Source of the DNA: PHAA01 sp964584415
Lineage (GTDB): Bacteria; Bacillota; Syntrophomonadia; Syntrophomonadales; Syntrophomonadaceae
Reading direction: 5' to 3'
Assembly (NCBI GenBank): GCA_964584415.1
Contig: CAZOZX010000005.1
Span: 1-47,232, forward strand
DNA length: 47,232 bases
Shown: positions 32,158 to 40,532 of the stretch, piece after piece
How the letters are laid out: each line of letters opens with the position of its first letter
Numbering within the stretch: the first letter of the stretch is position 1
The notes under the pieces: generated by a model
What the model was told of the DNA's origin: nothing
The model's input: the letters and a program-made list of their open reading frames with translations, nothing else
Database searches by the model: none
Position numbers and translations under genes: made by a program

Positions 32158-32190
32158 CCTGTAAAAGCCCCAAAAAGGCGAATTTACAGG
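32158..32190 (-). promoter_or_regulatory. Stable hairpin in the greA leader
   Basis: On the minus strand CCTGTAAA (32190-32183) pairs with TTTACAGG (32165-32158), with an inner GCC/GGC pairing. The hairpin stands just upstream of the greA ribosome binding site, without a T run. It may affect translation or mRNA stability. Confidence 0.4.
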
Positions 32191-32323
32191 CATAGATGAC
32201 TAAGGTGTATTGACTATTAAAATTCTTTTTGAATACTCGCTTTCACTGCCGGAAAAAATTCTTGATGACCGGCTTGAATGGCTGTATATCAAAGCACCTG
32301 CCCTCCTGAGAGGCAATGCCATA

Positions 32324-32352
32324 ATTATAGAGACATCAACCTACCTTGTCAA
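32324..32352 (-). promoter_or_regulatory. Perfect-consensus sigma-A promoter of greA-lysS
   Basis: TTGACA (32352-32347) and TATAAT (32329-32324) on the minus strand with exactly 17 bases between them. The -35 box lies inside the last codons of the upstream gene. It yields a leader of about 185 bases before greA. Confidence 0.88.
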
Positions 32353-33250
32353 GAAATGGCTCCCACATGCCCAGATGGTTACCAGCCTCAATCATTTCCT
32401 GGTGCAGTTCAGCTGACATAAAATCCCGGTCGAGATACTTAATTTCTCCATTATAGTCAGGTTTTCCTGCCTGCGACAATAGACAACTTTCTAAAATCGG
32501 AGCCAGATTATACATTTGTGGATTCATTCCGGTCTGCCGTAATACCTCCTCCAGTTCTGGCGCCACTCCAGTACAGTCATCATCGAGGCGTATCAAAAAC
32601 GTTTGGGGCGAGGCCATGGAAATCGTACCCTGAACAGCTTCGACCGACAATACCAGGTCACCTTTATTCCAGTTACTTGGATTCAGGTAGCTGTTGCTAA
32701 TTGCCAGACCTTCTTCATATAGTAAACGGTGAACCATAATTTCATACTTCTTGGGGTAATAATTCTGTATTGATATAGGTAACTGATGGGTTGATATAGT
32801 ATTAATGAGTGCACTGAGGTAAGGTATATCGCCTACTAAGACCAGTTTTCTAATATCATGCCGCGATATCGCTTCATTTATCAAAACCGCGGCCAGAATA
32901 CTTATAAACCGGTCCCCAAACAACAAGGAAATCTGATGCGGTTCGTTGTCAAAAACTTTCCTTAAGCGGCGATCAACACCCATCCGGGGCAAAGCATAAT
33001 CATTCAGGATGGCATTGGTTTTAGCCAACATCCTACCGCGATTATCCTGGTTCAAAATATACCAATTACCCTCGCCCAAGGGCATTGTTAAATTACATCC
33101 TTTTAAACCCAAGCGGCCAAAATATATCAATCGTTCCACACGCGGCAGAAATAGCAATGGGGCCAGCCTGTCCAGAAATGGTTTCCGGTTAGCGAGCCCC
33201 TGTCGGTTGATGTCGCGCATATTAAAAAAGGCAAAATCTAGTTCAAGCAC
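32336..33250 (-). CDS. Uncharacterised protein of a three-gene regulator cassette
   Basis: A 304-residue soluble protein that I do not recognise as a named enzyme. The middle has an alternating strand/helix pattern with KLVLVGDIPYLSALINTI, suggesting a Rossmann-like fold. There is no signal peptide or membrane segment. GTG start at 33250 with GGAG 7 bases upstream; it overlaps the end of the preceding gene by 8 bases, so the two are probably translated together. Its 3' end contains the -35 box of the greA promoter. Confidence 0.7.
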   Translation of the reverse strand: MLELDFAFFNMRDINRQGLANRKPFLDRLAPLLFLPRVERLIYFGRLGLKGCNLTMPLGEGNWYILNQDNRGRMLAKTNAILNDYALPRMGVDRRLRKVFDNEPHQISLLFGDRFISILAAVLINEAISRHDIRKLVLVGDIPYLSALINTISTHQLPISIQNYYPKKYEIMVHRLLYEEGLAISNSYLNPSNWNKGDLVLSVEAVQGTISMASPQTFLIRLDDDCTGVAPELEEVLRQTGMNPQMYNLAPILESCLLSQAGKPDYNGEIKYLDRDFMSAELHQEMIEAGNHLGMWEPFLDKVG

Positions 33251-34157
33251 TCCAATTCTCCAACTCTGTTACCCCCGGTTTCATGTTGAGCTCCTTCAGC
33301 ATGGCATAATAGTCATCTGGTTTTATCTGATCAAGAGGACGGCCCATCAAACTGACCATTAGTGCCTCAATCACGTTAGTACCAAATGAGCGCCCGCCCA
33401 TGTCCGGGGTAGTAGTAATGACTTTGCTTATTCCCCTTTGTTTGAGTAAAACCAGATCATCCTTGGTGGTGGTATTGGTAATTACAATCTTCCCCTCCAG
33501 TCTCTCCGGTAAATAGCGGCGAATATACATGAAATCACCGGCCAGGACGTCTGCATTATAATAGTATTTTGAGAACTTAGGTATTATGACTTCCTGTTTT
33601 TTTCCAGTTGGGTAAAGCATATCAAACGGTAAGCGTACAACTACAGGGGCGATAAGTCGGCCGACCATGCGCAAGCTTTTCAGGGAGTGAAGCGGAATAG
33701 GTACTCCGATAGTATAAATGAGATCTCCCACGGTAAGTTCTGCACCCACTTCTTCAAAAGCCTCGGCCATCCCAAAGCGATCAACCCCGCTGACCATCAA
33801 TACTTTCTTGCCCCGCAGGTCGTAAATGCCATCCTTTTGAATGTCCAGAATACATTTCCGTTCCAAGGTATTTTTCAAACCACTGCCGTCAACCATGGGA
33901 GTCCTTTTGGCTGCAGCCATAAATTTTTTGGCATCCCGGATTACATAGCGCCGGCCGCCCAGCTGTACATAGAGATCAATGCCGCCCATCCCAAAGGCAT
34001 CTACCTTTCCGTCCAGGTCCTGGATGAGCTTAATGGCCTTATTCCAATCCCCGTCGGTTCCAATTCTTTCGATGCGGAATTGTTCCCCCATAAATTCGGT
34101 TTCGAAGGCATGATCCCGCTTGGATGAACCCAGGCTGACGCTTACAATATGTTTCAC
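33243..34157 (-). CDS. Rossmann-like protein often labelled quinate 5-dehydrogenase
   Basis: A 304-residue protein. The N-terminus (HIVSVSLGSSKRDHAFETEF) and the segments KVDAFGMGGIDLYVQLGGRRYVIRDA and GKKVLMVSGVDRFGMAEAFEEVGAEL resemble a widespread clostridial family that databases often call quinate 5-dehydrogenase. I see no shikimate/quinate pathway gene nearby and no classic SDH substrate motif, so that name should be doubted. GTG start with AGGAGG 7 bases upstream. It lies between a small HTH regulator and the uncharacterised 32336-33250 gene, in the same direction. Confidence 0.7.
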   Translation of the reverse strand: MKHIVSVSLGSSKRDHAFETEFMGEQFRIERIGTDGDWNKAIKLIQDLDGKVDAFGMGGIDLYVQLGGRRYVIRDAKKFMAAAKRTPMVDGSGLKNTLERKCILDIQKDGIYDLRGKKVLMVSGVDRFGMAEAFEEVGAELTVGDLIYTIGVPIPLHSLKSLRMVGRLIAPVVVRLPFDMLYPTGKKQEVIIPKFSKYYYNADVLAGDFMYIRRYLPERLEGKIVITNTTTKDDLVLLKQRGISKVITTTPDMGGRSFGTNVIEALMVSLMGRPLDQIKPDDYYAMLKELNMKPGVTELENWSA

Positions 34158-34187
34158 TTTCTAGCCTCCTATATTATAGTTGCTGGT

Positions 34188-34718
34188 TTAGCGGGCAGAT
34201 TTGATAACCGCCAGTATTTTTCGGATTTCTTCTGCATCTACCCATTTGTCTTCCGTTATCGGTGAGGTCCCGATTTCGACAGTTATGACCTCACTGTCGA
34301 GGAGGCCTCGGATCAACTTTATTCGTTCATCCGAGCCTATGGCGATTACAACCTCGAACGAGTGCATTTGGCCAATCATGGCCATAAGTTCGTTCAACAT
34401 TTCCTTGCCGGAGCGGCTTTCTACATAATTCAATCGTTCAGCTTCCGTCATAAGAAAAATGAAATCCACACCCTCGTTCTCCAAAACCGCCTGGATCTCC
34501 ACTTTATTTTTAATTGGGAATCCAATACAAGCAATAGTCTTGCCCTTGCGCAATTCACCTATGCCTTCCAAGCGGGATATAAAGGTCCGGTCCACCGACA
34601 TCCGCTCCGCAACCTCTTGTTGGGAAAATCCCCGAGCCCGCAGCTGCAGAATCTTGGTTATGGCATTATTGATCTTCTGCTGGCTTATTATCTTATCCTG
34701 AATGCGGATTGTATCCAT
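34188..34718 (-). CDS. Small HTH (XRE-like) transcriptional regulator with an alpha/beta effector domain
   Basis: A 176-residue regulator: XRE-like helix-turn-helix at about residues 31-55 (FSQQEVAERMSVDRTFISRL) followed by an alpha/beta domain (KTIACIGFPIKNKVEIQAVL, EVVIAIGSDERIKLI) that could bind a small ligand. The ATG at 34718 has AAGGAG 6 bases upstream; the frame stays open further upstream, but there it is unsupported. Two direct repeats and an extended -10 promoter lie just ahead, consistent with self-regulation. It heads the cassette with the two Rossmann-like genes. Confidence 0.8.
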   Translation of the reverse strand: MDTIRIQDKIISQQKINNAITKILQLRARGFSQQEVAERMSVDRTFISRLEGIGELRKGKTIACIGFPIKNKVEIQAVLENEGVDFIFLMTEAERLNYVESRSGKEMLNELMAMIGQMHSFEVVIAIGSDERIKLIRGLLDSEVITVEIGTSPITEDKWVDAEEIRKILAVIKSAR

Positions 34719-34728
34719 GACTGACTCC

Positions 34729-34777
34729 TTGAGCACAAATTTGAGCACATTATAGCACTCTGCTGATGCTATTGATA
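34729..34777 (-). promoter_or_regulatory. Promoter and possible operator of the HTH regulator cassette
   Basis: An extended -10, TGC-TATAAT (TATAAT at 34754-34749, minus strand), lies 30 bases before the start codon with a poor -35 (TATCAA, 34777-34772). Two copies of TGTGCTCAA, 12 bases apart (34749-34741 and 34737-34729), cover the start-site region up to the ribosome binding site, a natural place for autorepression. The stretch from 34,778 to 34,903 shows nothing else. Confidence 0.5.
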
Positions 34778-34903
34778 GGGGAGAGCTGTCGTTTCTTAAT
34801 TTTGAATGAGAGCTAAAAGAGCGGGGTAGATGGATGTTATGTAAATGAAGTGATTGTAATTGATGGACAGTGGGAATCTTGCTATATGTTTTCATTGAAA
34901 TTG

Positions 34904-35860
34904 CTAGAGTAAAGATTGCATTATCTCAAGTATTTCCTGCTTACTCGATGCTTGATTTAACTGAGCCCGCAGTTCAGAAGCGCCGGGCCGGCCCTTTATA
35001 TACCAGGCTAGCTGTTTGCGCATCTCCCGTACCGCAACCCACTCTCCTTTACACTGTATAGCCAGCTCCAAATGCCGCAAAGCAGTCTCTACCCTTTCAG
35101 CTTGACTTGGAGGAAGCAGAGGCTGCTCACCTTGTAATAAGGCTATGGTTTCACGAAAAATGAACGGATTCCCTAGGGCGGCACGACCAATCATGACTGC
35201 GTCGCAACCGGTTTGAACCAACATTTTTTGAGCATCTGTCGCGCAATGAATATCACCATTGCCTATAACCGGGATGCTGACTGATTCTTTTACGGCTTTT
35301 ATGACACTCCAATCAGCTGATCCCGAAAAAAATTGCATACGGGTACGAGGGTGAACAGTAATAGCCGCTACACCTTCTTGCTCGGCCACTTTAGCCAAAT
35401 CCATAAAGCTGGGGTGAAAATCATCCCAACCTTTGCGCATCTTTATGGTTACCGGCACTGCAACCGCATTGACCACCGCCCGGATAATGGCCTGGCAGAG
35501 CGGTATATTCAACAATAATGCTGCCCCCTCCCCATTTCGCACTATCTTGGGAGTAGGACAGCCCATGTTAATGTCTATAATATCTGCACCCTGGGATTCT
35601 ACAATAGCCGCCGCCTTGCCCATCGTTTCCGGATGGGAGCCGAATATCTGTACCATAACCGGGCGTTCCTCGCCAACCGTATTAGCAATACGATGGGTCC
35701 GGCTCTGTCCGTATACCAGACCCATATCACTGATCATCTCAGTGCAGACCAGGCCACATCCAAATGATTTAGCTATGATTCGAAAGGCTTTATCGGTAAC
35801 CCCTGCCATGGGTGCCAGAAGCACCCGGTTAGCAAGCTCAACACTTCCTATCGTGAACAC
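34904..35860 (-). CDS. dusB: tRNA-dihydrouridine synthase (DusB type)
   Basis: A 318-residue flavoenzyme reducing uridine in the tRNA D-loop. It shows LAPMAGVTDKAFR near the N-terminus, DINMGCPTPKIVRNGEGAALL with the catalytic Cys of the GCP motif, VTIKMRKGWDD, ITVHPRTRMQFFSG and VIGNGDI, all typical of the DusB group. GTG start, GGGGGA a few bases upstream, overlapping the coaX end by 13 bases, so the two are translationally coupled. Confidence 0.95.
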   Translation of the reverse strand: MFTIGSVELANRVLLAPMAGVTDKAFRIIAKSFGCGLVCTEMISDMGLVYGQSRTHRIANTVGEERPVMVQIFGSHPETMGKAAAIVESQGADIIDINMGCPTPKIVRNGEGAALLLNIPLCQAIIRAVVNAVAVPVTIKMRKGWDDFHPSFMDLAKVAEQEGVAAITVHPRTRMQFFSGSADWSVIKAVKESVSIPVIGNGDIHCATDAQKMLVQTGCDAVMIGRAALGNPFIFRETIALLQGEQPLLPPSQAERVETALRHLELAIQCKGEWVAVREMRKQLAWYIKGRPGASELRAQLNQASSKQEILEIMQSLL

Positions 35861-36630
35861 GTTTCCCCCCGGTTTAACTCATAAATAATGCGCAGACCCT
35901 CCAGGGTTAAAAATTCGTCAACGATGTCGATTTGATCTGTTTCGTTGGCTATTAGTCGGGCCAATCCCCCGGTTGCAATAACCTGGGGATTACCGCTCAT
36001 TTCCTTCTTCATACGACTGATAATTCCTTCGACCTGACCCACGAAACCATACATTATCCCTATTTGCATACTGGTTATCGTATTTTTGCCAATTACGCTT
36101 TTAGGAACAATCAGTTCAACCCGAGGAAGTTTAGAAGCCCGGTTAACCAGGGCATCAGTGGCAATTCTTATCCCGGGGGCTATGGCCCCTCCAAGGTACT
36201 CTCCGCCGGCACTTATTACGCAGAAGGTAGTTGCCGTACCGAAATCAACAATAATCAATGGCCCGCCATATTTATTCAGGGCAGCGACGGCATTTACCAC
36301 CCGATCGGCGCCCACCTCACGGGGATTGTCATATTTAATGGCCAGTCCATTTTTGACTCCCGGTCCTACTATCAGCGGTTTACAACCAAAATAGCGTTCA
36401 ATCATGGCATGGAGTTCCATCATCAAGGGAGGCACTACTGACGAAATCACTACCCCGGAAACAGAATGCATTGAAAGCCCCTCATATTTAAATAATGAAG
36501 ACATCAAGACCCCTAGCTCATCGCTGGTTCTCTGCGCTTCCGTTCTAATCCGCCAATGGGTCAAGAGTTTATCCTTTTCAAAAACCCCGATAACAATATT
36601 GGTATTACCCACATCAAATACAGTTATCAT
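35848..36630 (-). CDS. coaX: Type III pantothenate kinase
   Basis: A 260-residue enzyme phosphorylating pantothenate, the first step of CoA synthesis from the vitamin. It has the ASKHA phosphate-binding start ITVFDVGNTNIVIGVF, GADRVVNAVAAL, IIVDFGTATTFCVIS and LGGAIAPGI. The ATG at 36630 has GGAGGA 7 bases upstream and matches the family N-terminus; an upstream ATG seven codons earlier would swallow that site. Completes the pantothenate route encoded by panB, panC and panD in the same run. Confidence 0.95.
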   Translation of the reverse strand: MITVFDVGNTNIVIGVFEKDKLLTHWRIRTEAQRTSDELGVLMSSLFKYEGLSMHSVSGVVISSVVPPLMMELHAMIERYFGCKPLIVGPGVKNGLAIKYDNPREVGADRVVNAVAALNKYGGPLIIVDFGTATTFCVISAGGEYLGGAIAPGIRIATDALVNRASKLPRVELIVPKSVIGKNTITSMQIGIMYGFVGQVEGIISRMKKEMSGNPQVIATGGLARLIANETDQIDIVDEFLTLEGLRIIYELNRGETCSR

Positions 36631-36696
36631 AGCATTTCCTCCACTATCCAATGCTTTTGATACTTAGACTTTATATCTGCTGCCAATCGTTCTGAT

Positions 36697-37536
36697 TTAC
36701 TCCGCTTGAACCACATCAAAACTAATGTCGAGACTGGTAGCACTATGGGTCAAAGCCCCCATCGATATAAAGTCTACCCCAGTCCTGGCTACTTCGGCTA
36801 CATTACCCTCATTTATTCCCCCTGAAGCCTCCAGGATGGCTCTTCCGCCCACAATATTTACGGCTTCGATCATCTCATAGGTATCCATATTATCCAGCAT
36901 GATTATATCCGCCCCCACCTGTAAAGCTTCATTCAATTGCACCATATTCTCGACTTCCACTTCAATTTTTACGGTATGGGGGACTTTCTCCCGGGCGGTA
37001 ATTACTGCCTGGGTGATGCTGCCGGTGGCCTGAATGTGGTTGTCCTTGATCATCACCCCATCAAACAGACCGAAGCGGTGGTTGCGAGCCCCTCCTACTC
37101 TGACTGCATACTTCTCCAGTACCCTTAATCCGGGTGTGGTCTTACGAGTATCCACCAGTTGAGCGGATGAATGCTTTATCATTTCTACTATCTTATAGGT
37201 CTTGGTCGCGATGCCAGATAACCTCTGCAAGAAGTTCAGGGCAGTCCGCTCCGCAATCAGCAAGATCCGGGTTTTACCCTGGACCACTGCAATTACGTCA
37301 CCTGGTACAACTTTTTCCCCATCATTTTTTAGAATTTCGAATTCTGTATCAGGATCGAGGTACGTAAAAACTGCCTTACTAACTCCAATTCCGGCGATAA
37401 CACCTGGGGTCTTGGCCACGAATAATCCCCTGGCCCTTTGCTCACTCGATATCAGGCTGTCAGTGGTTATATCGCCGTGGCCCACATCTTCTTCCAAGGC
37501 TCGTTTTATCAAGTCTCCCAGACCTGTATATTCCAT
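36697..37536 (-). CDS. nadC: Nicotinate-nucleotide pyrophosphorylase (quinolinate phosphoribosyltransferase)
   Basis: A 279-residue enzyme turning quinolinate and PRPP into nicotinate mononucleotide. Family blocks are LEEDVGHGDITTDSLI, ERTALNFLQRLSGIAT, VDTRKTTPGLRVLEKYAVRVGGARNHR (PRPP/quinolinate site), MIKDNHI and ASGGINEGNV. ATG with AAGGAGGA upstream, 40 bases after nadB. Confidence 0.96.
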   Translation of the reverse strand: MEYTGLGDLIKRALEEDVGHGDITTDSLISSEQRARGLFVAKTPGVIAGIGVSKAVFTYLDPDTEFEILKNDGEKVVPGDVIAVVQGKTRILLIAERTALNFLQRLSGIATKTYKIVEMIKHSSAQLVDTRKTTPGLRVLEKYAVRVGGARNHRFGLFDGVMIKDNHIQATGSITQAVITAREKVPHTVKIEVEVENMVQLNEALQVGADIIMLDNMDTYEMIEAVNIVGGRAILEASGGINEGNVAEVARTGVDFISMGALTHSATSLDISFDVVQAE

Positions 37537-37576
37537 GACTTATCCTCCTTGCCCTTGTAACCTTACCAAAAGCAGG

Positions 37577-39178
37577 TTATAAGTTTACAAAGCTAACATG
37601 TTTGATCCAATTCAGATCATCACGGTGGGGATAATCGGACCGGTAATGTCCACCCCGGCTTTCCCGCCGCCACAGGGCTGCCTGGACAACTATCCGGGCA
37701 ACGGTCAGCATATTAATCATTTCCATGTAGGCCAGCGGATCGTCTCCGCGGGTCAGGTTATTGAAAAGCTCCTCTATTTTGGCAGCCGCTTCTTTCAATA
37801 CGGTTTGTTCGCGAATAATGCCTACTTTGTTCCACATGGTGGCCTGCATCTCTTTTTTGGCTGCAGCCGGGCTGATGCCTTGGCCAGGTGGGTGATGAAC
37901 CCAGTTGTGATCGAAATTTTTATAAATCTCATCCTCTTTGATCCGCCGATGATACATTATTTCTCCAGCGTTGGCTACAATACGTTCTCCAAAAACGATA
38001 CCTTCCAACAAGGAGTTACTGGCCAGGCGGTTAGCACCATGAACTCCAGTACAAGCAGCTTCGCCGCAGGCATATAAACCAGTAATATTTGTCTCTCCGC
38101 GGGTATTGGTTTTTATGCCCCCCATAATGTAATGGGCTCCCGGTGAAACCGGGACCATGTCCTTTTCCAGGTCAATTCCACGGCTCAGACAAGTATTGTA
38201 GATATTGGGGAATCGGTTTCTCACTTCGGGTATGTTCCGCATATCAAGATACACATACTCACTGCCAGTGGCGGTACATTCACTCAAAATAGCCCTTGAC
38301 ACAACGTCCCGGGGAGCAAGTTCCAACATTGAGGAATACTTATTCATGAACCTTTCGCCCCGGTTATTATATAATGTACCTCCCTCTCCGCGAACCGATT
38401 CAGAAATTAGAAAACGCTGGGTTTCATAGCTGAAAAGTACAGTGGGATGGAACTGAATGAACTCCATGTCTACCAAAGCAGCACCCATTCGAAAAGCAGC
38501 CGCCATACCATCCGCAGTAGCAATGTCAGGATTGGTGGTGTTTTGGTAGAGTTGTCCTGCCCCCCCAGTTGCTATTATGGTGGAACGGGCAATATAGACC
38601 ATTTGTTGGCCAGTCTGCCCGTCATGTACTAGTGCCCCATGACAAATTTTTTGTTCATCATTGCCCAGCAGGTCCACCAGGTAGTGATATTCTTGAATCT
38701 CAATTTTGCTGTTCTGGATACACTTGTTTACCAAGGCCACCCGGATAGCTTCGCCGGTAGCATCAGCTGCATGTAAAATGCGGGCTCTGCCATGAGCGCC
38801 CTCCCGGGTAAAGGATATATTGCCATCTTTCATGTCGAAAGAAGCCCCAATATTTATAAGCTCTCTTACCCGGTCCGGGCCTTCGCTGACCAGAACATCG
38901 ACCGCTGCAATATCGCAAAGCCCAGCCCCGGCTTCTAAAGTATCCTCCAGATGCAGAAAAGGGGAATCCTCTTCATGTACGGCTGCTGCAATACCGCCTT
39001 GCGCTAATCCGGTATTGGAATCTTTTAGGGTTTTCTTGGTCAATACTACTACATGACCATGTTCAGCCGCTTTCAGAGCGGTAAACAGGCCGGCGATCCC
39101 ACTACCTATGATAAGAAAATCCGTAAAGAATAGGGGAGTGTTTTTCCCCAACTCCCCTATATATCTTGTTGTAATCAT
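37577..39178 (-). CDS. nadB: L-aspartate oxidase
   Basis: A 533-residue FAD enzyme oxidising aspartate to iminoaspartate for quinolinate synthesis. It has LIIGSGIAGLFTALKAA (FAD dinucleotide motif), DSNTGLAQGGIAAAV, REGAHGRARILHAADATG, the substrate-site QFHPTVL and ACGEAACTGVHGANRLASNSLLEG. ATG with GAAGGTGG upstream. The partner quinolinate synthase gene nadA is not in this window. The 39,179-39,290 gap before it holds only a short inverted repeat (39271-39294). Confidence 0.95.
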   Translation of the reverse strand: MITTRYIGELGKNTPLFFTDFLIIGSGIAGLFTALKAAEHGHVVVLTKKTLKDSNTGLAQGGIAAAVHEEDSPFLHLEDTLEAGAGLCDIAAVDVLVSEGPDRVRELINIGASFDMKDGNISFTREGAHGRARILHAADATGEAIRVALVNKCIQNSKIEIQEYHYLVDLLGNDEQKICHGALVHDGQTGQQMVYIARSTIIATGGAGQLYQNTTNPDIATADGMAAAFRMGAALVDMEFIQFHPTVLFSYETQRFLISESVRGEGGTLYNNRGERFMNKYSSMLELAPRDVVSRAILSECTATGSEYVYLDMRNIPEVRNRFPNIYNTCLSRGIDLEKDMVPVSPGAHYIMGGIKTNTRGETNITGLYACGEAACTGVHGANRLASNSLLEGIVFGERIVANAGEIMYHRRIKEDEIYKNFDHNWVHHPPGQGISPAAAKKEMQATMWNKVGIIREQTVLKEAAAKIEELFNNLTRGDDPLAYMEMINMLTVARIVVQAALWRRESRGGHYRSDYPHRDDLNWIKHVSFVNL

Positions 39179-39290
39179 ATTCCACCTTCAGAACCCAGAA
39201 TTTATGGCCATAACTGGCGCTTCCATTGCCCTTGATACTACATTATGATTCTCTAGCCCTGACTGAACCCGTAACCAAACCGGGGATCGG

Positions 39291-39662
39291 TTACTCATAT
39301 TTACCTATACAGGTTTTCTTGATGGCGTTTTTTTCGTCTACAAAAACTAATCTAGGCTGATGGGTCTGACATTCCTCATCATTCAGAATGGTATAGGTAA
39401 GAATAATTACGATGTCCCCCCGCACTGCCAGTCTGGCCGCCGCCCCATTTAGACATATTATGCCGGATCCCCTCTCGCCTTCAATAACATAGGTTTCAAA
39501 ACGGGCACCGTTATTGTTGTTGACTATGGTTACCTTTTCATTTTCTATTATGTCAGCTGCATCCATGATATTTCTATCGATGGTGATGCTGCCCACATAA
39601 TTAAGATCAGCCTCAGTAACTACCGCCCGGTGAATCTTTGATTTGAGCATGTACCGCATCAT
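39291..39662 (-). CDS. panD: Aspartate 1-decarboxylase precursor
   Basis: A 123-residue pyruvoyl enzyme making beta-alanine. It contains MLKSKIHRAVVTEADLNYVGS with the self-cleavage site Gly24-Ser25, the residue that becomes the pyruvoyl group, and downstream NNNGARFETYVIEGERGSG and LNGAAARL. Normal length. GGAGG upstream of the ATG; 2 bases separate it from panC. Confidence 0.97.
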   Translation of the reverse strand: MMRYMLKSKIHRAVVTEADLNYVGSITIDRNIMDAADIIENEKVTIVNNNNGARFETYVIEGERGSGIICLNGAAARLAVRGDIVIILTYTILNDEECQTHQPRLVFVDEKNAIKKTCIGKYE

Positions 39663-39664
39663 TA

Positions 39665-40516
39665 TTAGAATCCCTCCACAATCAGGTTATCAATTAATCT
39701 GGTTGTTCCGAACTTTACTGCCAGGGCGATTAATACCCGACCATTAATGTCCCCGACATCAGCCAAAGTCTCAGCATCATAAATTTCCGCATAATCGATT
39801 TTGGCCTCGGGGCTGGCATTAATAATCCCCTCTAATAACTTTTTCACTCGGTCGGCATTCCTCTCTCCTCCCAGGATACACTCACGAGCTTTTTGCAGGG
39901 ATTGGCTTAAAACCAGGGCTTGGCTTCTCTGCTCCGGACTAAGATACACGTTACGGGAACTCATTGCCAGGCCATCCGCTTCTCTAACGATAGGCACTCT
40001 GACAATCTTCAAGGGGAAATTTAGTTCTTTGACCATCTTCTCGATGACCATAACCTGTTGAGCATCTTTCTGCCCAAAAAATGCCACGTCTGGCACGCAG
40101 ATATGGAACAGTTTGCTCACCACGGTGGTCACCCCCCGGAAATGACCAGGCCGGGAACGAGCACATAATTTCTCGGTTATCTCCCCGGTAATATCGACAT
40201 AACTTGAGTAGCCGGCAGAGTACATTTCCCGTATTGAAGGGGCAAAAAGTGCATCGACTCCCGCCTCCAGCAGCAATTCGCTATCCCTTTCCAAATCACG
40301 CGGGTAGTCATCAAAGTCCTCACCCACCCCAAACTGAATTGGATTTACGAATATCGAAACTACTACTATATCGCATTGGGAACGAGCTTCCTTTACCAAG
40401 GCCAGATGGCCCTGGTGCAGATATCCCATGGTTGGTACCAGTCCGATTTTTTTGCCTTGTGTTTTTTGCTCCAAACACCAGGTTTGGATTTCGCTTATTA
40501 TATTAAATGTCTGCAT
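39665..40516 (-). CDS. panC: Pantothenate synthetase
   Basis: A 283-residue ligase joining pantoate and beta-alanine with ATP. It has the PTMGYLHQGHL nucleotide-binding motif at residues 28-38, matching the family position, then VSIFVNPIQFG, FFGQKDAQQ and MSSRNVYL. The ATG at 40516 is chosen: it gives the family numbering, whereas a TTG at 40531 would sit directly against the only upstream AGG. The ribosome binding site of the ATG (GGGTAAG) is weak, which fits coupling to panB 16 bases ahead. Confidence 0.94.
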   Translation of the reverse strand: MQTFNIISEIQTWCLEQKTQGKKIGLVPTMGYLHQGHLALVKEARSQCDIVVVSIFVNPIQFGVGEDFDDYPRDLERDSELLLEAGVDALFAPSIREMYSAGYSSYVDITGEITEKLCARSRPGHFRGVTTVVSKLFHICVPDVAFFGQKDAQQVMVIEKMVKELNFPLKIVRVPIVREADGLAMSSRNVYLSPEQRSQALVLSQSLQKARECILGGERNADRVKKLLEGIINASPEAKIDYAEIYDAETLADVGDINGRVLIALAVKFGTTRLIDNLIVEGF

Positions 40517-40532
40517 TTTTCTTACCCACAAC

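Noticed and set aside
33243..34157. Assignment as a true quinate/shikimate dehydrogenase
   Set aside because: No shikimate-type substrate motif is apparent and no quinate pathway genes are present; kept only as a label used for the family.
39271..39294. GTAACC...GGTTAC inverted repeat at the panD stop considered as a terminator
   Set aside because: Only six base pairs, no T run, and it overlaps the stop codon; read-through into nadB is more likely.
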